64,000 nt of DNA from Acidimicrobiaceae bacterium. GTDB taxonomy: Bacteria; Actinomycetota; Acidimicrobiia; Acidimicrobiales; RAAP-2. The stretch covers positions 1 through 64,000 of the forward strand of contig PKXA01000022.1 in the NCBI GenBank assembly GCA_003133325.1, written 5' to 3'. The first letter of the stretch is position 1. Each line of letters starts with the position of its first letter. The position numbers were made by a program, and so were the translations under genes. The notes under the pieces were generated by a model. The model ran no database searches. It worked only from the letters and a program-made list of their open reading frames with translations, and was not told where the DNA came from. Positions 59,295-64,000 of this stretch are shown here, piece by piece.

Positions 59295-60572
59295 TTACGG
59301 GATCGGCCTGTGATCACCGTGCTCACGGTCTTCCGAACGCTCGTTCCCACTGACGCCCGAGCTCGTGAGGGGTCCGGTTACGGTCGAAACATCAGAGGCG
59401 ACCGCCTCGGCATCATCACTTCCTCCCTGGGTCGGTCGGGTCTGGGCCCATACCTCCGTGCTGATCACCTGAATGGCTCCGCCCACCGGAATTGCCACCA
59501 GAGCACCTGCCAACGCACCGAGGGCAGAGCCGAATGCGCCTCCGAGGTTGGCTCCCACCAACACAGAGAGCAGCACCAGGAGGGGGTTCATGCGGACCGT
59601 CTTGCTCATGACGACCGGGTAGAGGAAGTGATTCTCGATCAGTTGGAACGCGACAAATACCACCACCATCACCGCGGCCGCGGTCGGAGAGTGCAAGAGG
59701 GAGATGACCACGGTGGGCACGCCGGCGATCAAACCCCCTACCAGGGGGATCATCGCCACCAGGGCAACCCACAACCCGATGAGTAGGGCAAAGGGCACCC
59801 CGAGGATGGCCAGGGTGACGAAGACCACGGCCCCGAAGAGCAGCGACAACGCCATGGTGCCCAGCACATAGGACGTTACCGAGCGGGACACCCGGGTGGC
59901 TACCTCTTCGACTGTACGGCGCCTCTTGGCCGGAAGTGCACCGAGGAGCGCCTTCCGCATCAACGGCGCCTCGATGAGCATGAAGAGTGACAAGAAGGCG
60001 ATGGTGGTGAGGGCGAGCATGGTGGAAAAGACGGCTTTGCCCAGATTGGCTCCCACGTTGAGTGCGGGCTTGCCCAATTTCTGGGCGGCGGTCTGCAGTT
60101 TGGGGGCGTTCTTTTGAACCCAGGTGAGCAGGTGGAAGTGCTGCAGGTTATGAGCCAGCCGGCCGTGCCCCTTCTCGAGCTGATCGACCATCGAGGGCAG
60201 CCGGGTGGCGAAGTGGGACAAGGAGTTCACCAGCGGGTATCCGAACAAGCCCAACAGACCGATGAACACGAGGAGGGCGGCGAAAAAGACGATGCCGACC
60301 GCTGGGGCCCGGCTCAACCGGTGGCGCTGGAGGAATCCGACCGCCGGGTCGAGCACCAGGGCGATGAACGCCGCGATCAACACCCAGAGGATGATCTCCC
60401 GAAGACGACCCAGCAGGCGGTAGACCGTCCAGGTGACGATGACCACAGCGTCGATGGTGAGGATGGTCCGAAGAGGAACACCCTTGGCCGAAGCCGCGGC
60501 GAACAGACGATCCAGGCGCGGTCCCTTGCCACCCCCCGACTCGTCTTCGCCTCCGGCCACCGGGTCGGTCAT
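59295..60572 (-). CDS. AI-2E family transporter
   Basis: ORF 425 aa; multi-TM, VGGLIAGVPTVVISLLHSPTAAAVMVVVFVAFQLIENHFLYPVVM. Confidence 0.93.
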   Translation of the reverse strand: MTDPVAGGEDESGGGKGPRLDRLFAAASAKGVPLRTILTIDAVVIVTWTVYRLLGRLREIILWVLIAAFIALVLDPAVGFLQRHRLSRAPAVGIVFFAALLVFIGLLGLFGYPLVNSLSHFATRLPSMVDQLEKGHGRLAHNLQHFHLLTWVQKNAPKLQTAAQKLGKPALNVGANLGKAVFSTMLALTTIAFLSLFMLIEAPLMRKALLGALPAKRRRTVEEVATRVSRSVTSYVLGTMALSLLFGAVVFVTLAILGVPFALLIGLWVALVAMIPLVGGLIAGVPTVVISLLHSPTAAAVMVVVFVAFQLIENHFLYPVVMSKTVRMNPLLVLLSVLVGANLGGAFGSALGALAGALVAIPVGGAIQVISTEVWAQTRPTQGGSDDAEAVASDVSTVTGPLTSSGVSGNERSEDREHGDHRPIP

Positions 60573-60612
60573 GGCCCCAGCATGTCAGGTGGCATGCCCT
60601 TGGCGTGTCAAC

Positions 60613-62082
60613 ATGAGGGCAATGGTCGCTGATACGGGTCAGGAGCCAGACCCTCAATCCGGGTCCGACACGATGCCGACGGCACCGGTGACGGAATCGC
60701 CGACAGAACTGCCGACGGCATCGGCGACGGGCCGGCCGAAGGGGCACCGACGCTGGTGGCACCGGGGTCCCTTCGTCCACCGGAACGTGCGCATCAGTGT
60801 CGGTGTCGTGGTCATCTTCCTCTTCTTCTTCTATGTGGCGTTGCCACTTTTGGCCAGCCACCGTGCGGAGGTCGAGTCGCTCGGGCACATTCACATCCAG
60901 TACGTCGCCCTCGGACTCATCCTTGAAATCGCTGCGTTGGCTGCGTATACCGAGCTCACCCACGCGGTTTTGCCACCGAACGGGCCCCGTCGATTCCGGC
61001 TGTTCCGGATCAACCTGTCAACCTTGGCCCTCAACCACGTGTCGCCGGGCGGGGGCGCTCCAGGCGCCGCGCTCTGGTACCGACTAGCCACCCAGTCGGG
61101 AGTGAGCAGCGGGGATTCGGGATTCGCCCTCGCCACGCAGGGGATCGGCTCCGCCGTCGTGCTCAACGTGCTGTTCTGGTTGGGCCTGGTGGCATTTCTG
61201 GTCGTCCATGGTTTCCACCCCCCCACCGGTCAGCATGGTGGTCAGTACATCTCGGGATCGACCCTGGTCACCGTGGCCGCCGCACTGGGGGTCATTCTGA
61301 TGGCCGCGTTCGGTGGCCTCTTCTATCTGCTCACCCGGGGTCAGGATCGGGCAAACAAGTTGGTCGTACAGGTTGCCACCCGGCTCCGTTTTCGGCATCC
61401 GGATCGCATCGCCGCGTCGGTCGAACGGGTGGCCGAGCGGTTCGCCCTTCTCTTGGACGACCGACCGCTCCTCTACCGTGCCATGGGGTGGGCCACTGCC
61501 AATTGGTTGCTCGACGCTGCGTCCCTTTGGGTCTTTGTCGGTGCCTTCGGACACTTCATCTCTCCGGTGGATCTGTTGGTGGCCTACGGGCTGGCCAACA
61601 TCCTGTCCGCCATTCCGATCACGCCGGGTGGCCTCGGCATCGTCGAGTTCGTGCTGGTATCGATGATTACCGGATTCGGCCCCTCCGCCGCCCAGGCTCT
61701 TTCGGCGGTACTGGCCTATCGGGCTGTCAACTTCTGGCTGCCCATCCCGTTCGGTGGTCTTGCCTACGCATCGCTTGAGTTCGAGTGGGGCACCTTGTAC
61801 CGACGGCTTCATCTGTTCTTCTTCCATCGCCACAGACCCCGTCGAGGCATGGACGGGACCGAAGGGGTGGACCCCGCCTTGCCGGCCGGTCAGGGCTCCC
61901 CTCCCCCACCTGATGGGAAGGTGGCCTCCCCGGTGGGGACACCTTCCGATACCACCGGCGCCACCAATTGTCTCGCCGGTGGCGATGATGACCGGGTCGA
62001 GGGAACAGTGGCAGCCCAAGTGGCCCACCGCGCCGGCCGGAGGGCAGCACACCGGGCAGGCACCGATCAAGATCCGACCTGA
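60613..62082 (+). CDS. Lysylphosphatidylglycerol synthase TM-like flippase (UPF0104)
   Basis: ALNHVSPGGGAPGAALWYRLATQSG, ITPGGLGIVEFVLVSMITGFG, multiple TM. Confidence 0.9.
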   Translation: MRAMVADTGQEPDPQSGSDTMPTAPVTESPTELPTASATGRPKGHRRWWHRGPFVHRNVRISVGVVVIFLFFFYVALPLLASHRAEVESLGHIHIQYVALGLILEIAALAAYTELTHAVLPPNGPRRFRLFRINLSTLALNHVSPGGGAPGAALWYRLATQSGVSSGDSGFALATQGIGSAVVLNVLFWLGLVAFLVVHGFHPPTGQHGGQYISGSTLVTVAAALGVILMAAFGGLFYLLTRGQDRANKLVVQVATRLRFRHPDRIAASVERVAERFALLLDDRPLLYRAMGWATANWLLDAASLWVFVGAFGHFISPVDLLVAYGLANILSAIPITPGGLGIVEFVLVSMITGFGPSAAQALSAVLAYRAVNFWLPIPFGGLAYASLEFEWGTLYRRLHLFFFHRHRPRRGMDGTEGVDPALPAGQGSPPPPDGKVASPVGTPSDTTGATNCLAGGDDDRVEGTVAAQVAHRAGRRAAHRAGTDQDPT

Positions 62083-62127
62083 GGCGGAGTCCACGACCGT
62101 GGCGCGTGCGCCATTAGGATCCCCCCC

Positions 62128-63540
62128 GTGCCGGTGATGACCTTGCGAACTCCTCAGTCGATGCGGCGCGCCCGAGGGGTGAAAGCACGCCGCCGCACCG
62201 AGCTGGGTCTCCTGGTCCTCGCCTCACTCATCATTGTGGGCGCCTACACCCTGATGGTCCTGGGTAATACGTCCCGGCTCCCGTCCGATTCGATACCCCT
62301 GCTGGTGAGCTTGTTTCTGGTGGCTGCGGTGGCCCATGTGGCCAATCGGGTCTTGGCACCCAATGCCCACGCGGTGATTCTCCCCATTGTCTTTCTGCTG
62401 AACGGCATCGGCTACATGATGATCGTCCGCATCGACCTTGGAACGGGGAAGCACTACGCCCCGCTGCAGGCGGTATGGACGGCGGTCGGGGTCGCCGCCT
62501 ACGTCATCACCCTGTTCGTGGTCCGCCGTTCCCGAGACCTCGACCGGTACCGTTACCTACTCCTGGTCGGTGGTGTCGCTCTCTTACTCGTCCCCCTGGT
62601 GCCTCACCTCGGCGCCAATATCAACGGTGCCCGACTTTGGATTCAGATCGGCTCCCTCGAGTTCCAACCGGTGGAGTTGGCCAAGATCGTCCTCTGCATC
62701 TTCTTCGCCTCCTACTTCGCCGAGAAGCGTGAGTTGCTCACCATCCCCACCGCCCGATTCGGGAACCGGTTGGTGCTCGACCCCCGGCCCCTGGTGCCGA
62801 TCGCCCTGGCCTGGGTATTCGCCATCGGAGTCATGAGCCTCGAGCACGACATCGGTTTTTCGGCCCTGCTGTTCACCCTGTTCATCGCGATGTTGTGGGT
62901 GACAACCGGACGGACCGGTTACCTTGTCCTGGGCGTCGTGCTGTTTGCCATCGGGGCATACATCTCAGCCCACTACTTCGCCCAAACCCACATCCGGATT
63001 GAAACATGGCTCGACCCGTGGAAGGTGATCTCGCCGTCTGATCCGGGGGGCCAACTCCGCCAAGCATGGTATGCAATGGGCAGTGGCGGGATCGGCGGAA
63101 CCGGCCTCGGACTCGGATCGCCATGGCTCATCCCCAACGTGAGGACCGACTTCATCTTCGCAGGCATTGGAGAGGAGATGGGTCTCCTCGGCTCGACCAT
63201 GGTGGTAGCGGCCTTTCTCCTCATCGTTGGTGCCGGACTCCGGATAGCCCAGGCGGCCAAGTCCGAGTTCTCCAAGTTGGCGGCCACCGGATTGACCATC
63301 ATCATCGGCTTTCAGGCGTTCTTCATCATCGGCGGCGTGGTCAGGCTGCTACCCCTCACCGGGATCACCCTCCCGTTCGTCTCCTACGGAGGGTCGGCTC
63401 TCATCGCCAACTACGTATTGATCGCGCTCCTCATGCGCATCTCCGACGAAGGCGGGACCATCGCGGACGCGGCCGAGAAGGAGCAGTTCGAAAAGAACGA
63501 GGAGAGTCGAAGAGCGTTGTTGGCGGGTCCGAGGCGCTGA
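62128..63540 (+). CDS. FtsW/RodA/SpoVE family cell-cycle/elongasome protein
   Basis: ORF 470 aa starting GTG; LEFQPVELAKIVLCIFFASYF, GLGLGSPWLIPNVRTDFIFAGIGEEMGLLG, TLPFVSYGGSALIANY. Confidence 0.94.
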   Translation: MPVMTLRTPQSMRRARGVKARRRTELGLLVLASLIIVGAYTLMVLGNTSRLPSDSIPLLVSLFLVAAVAHVANRVLAPNAHAVILPIVFLLNGIGYMMIVRIDLGTGKHYAPLQAVWTAVGVAAYVITLFVVRRSRDLDRYRYLLLVGGVALLLVPLVPHLGANINGARLWIQIGSLEFQPVELAKIVLCIFFASYFAEKRELLTIPTARFGNRLVLDPRPLVPIALAWVFAIGVMSLEHDIGFSALLFTLFIAMLWVTTGRTGYLVLGVVLFAIGAYISAHYFAQTHIRIETWLDPWKVISPSDPGGQLRQAWYAMGSGGIGGTGLGLGSPWLIPNVRTDFIFAGIGEEMGLLGSTMVVAAFLLIVGAGLRIAQAAKSEFSKLAATGLTIIIGFQAFFIIGGVVRLLPLTGITLPFVSYGGSALIANYVLIALLMRISDEGGTIADAAEKEQFEKNEESRRALLAGPRR

Positions 63541-63727
63541 ACCCTCGGAGGGGCCCAACCACCCTTTCACCACTTGACTGGCGGAAGGGTGGTCCGATTG
63601 ACGGTGGCGGAAACTGCGGCCCCGGTCGATCGAGGCCCGCACATCGGCCCTCATGTCACTGCTGAGGGGTGCATGTCCTCGGGAGCGACGTCGCGGACGT
63701 GCTGACTGAAGGACCCACTGGTGGCCT

Positions 63728-64000
63728 TCAGGATCCTCGGCCCCGTCCGGACAGAGCCGGGTCCCGCAGTGCGCTCATTGCCGCGGCAAGAAGGACCCTG
63801 ATGCCGCAGTCGATTGCCGTCTCGTCCACATCGAAGTCCCCGCGGTGAAGGTCCGGAGCCTCAAGGGTCCCGGGCCGACGTACCCCCAGCCGAGCCAACA
63901 CGCCGGGCACCCGGTCGAGGAACCAGGCGAAGTCCTCAGCGCCCATGCTCTGCGGCGCCTCTTGCACCGCGGCCGGGCCGAGCACGGCCGCGGCAGCCGA
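63728..64000 (-). CDS. M20 family amidohydrolase, C-terminal part (5' end beyond window)
   Basis: SMGAEDFAWFLDRVPGVLARLGVRRP...DLHRGDFDVDETAIDCGIRVLLAAA; frame open to window end. Confidence 0.8.
   Translation of the reverse strand, partial: SAAAAVLGPAAVQEAPQSMGAEDFAWFLDRVPGVLARLGVRRPGTLEAPDLHRGDFDVDETAIDCGIRVLLAAAMSALRDPALSGRGRGS

Overview
GC-rich chromosomal window from a high-GC actinobacterium. An Acidimicrobiia-like lineage is an inference from gene content, not a phylogenetic result. It is mostly ordinary core genome: tRNA-Pro(GGG), gamma-carbonic anhydrase, CorA, glycine cleavage gcvT-gcvPA-gcvPB, HtrA-like protease, HelY, tatA/tatC, lepB, a complete Pup-proteasome locus (mpa/arc-dop-pup-prcB-prcA-pafA), trmI, a his cluster (hisDCBHAF, groES-like, hisI) followed by trpE, icmF, nth, mshD, menG/ubiE-like and isochorismate synthase, a two-component system, ppm-like glycosyltransferase, AI-2E transporter, flippase and FtsW/RodA. 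No CRISPR array, rRNA operon or intact mobile element was seen. The most interesting points are: (i) a translationally coupled ABM-DUF2889-secreted lipoprotein operon followed by a small protein with Ser at almost every third residue (SxxSxx...), partly built from a perfect 27-bp tandem repeat; (ii) a perfect 26-bp palindrome, then a leader with possible alternative anti-SD pairings, between that operon and a divergent MerR plus PD-(D/E)XK-like gene pair; (iii) an IS3-like transposase remnant whose end may supply the -35 of an MBL-fold gene promoter; (iv) a Pup ending in GGE and a pafA-tat region where lepB occupies the usual pafBC position; (v) a double-length, motif-degenerate ThyX-like protein; (vi) an operator-like dyad upstream of icmF; and (vii) a MerR-type regulator with two apparent HTH regions, coupled to menaquinone genes. 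All family calls come from recognising translated sequence; no searches were run.
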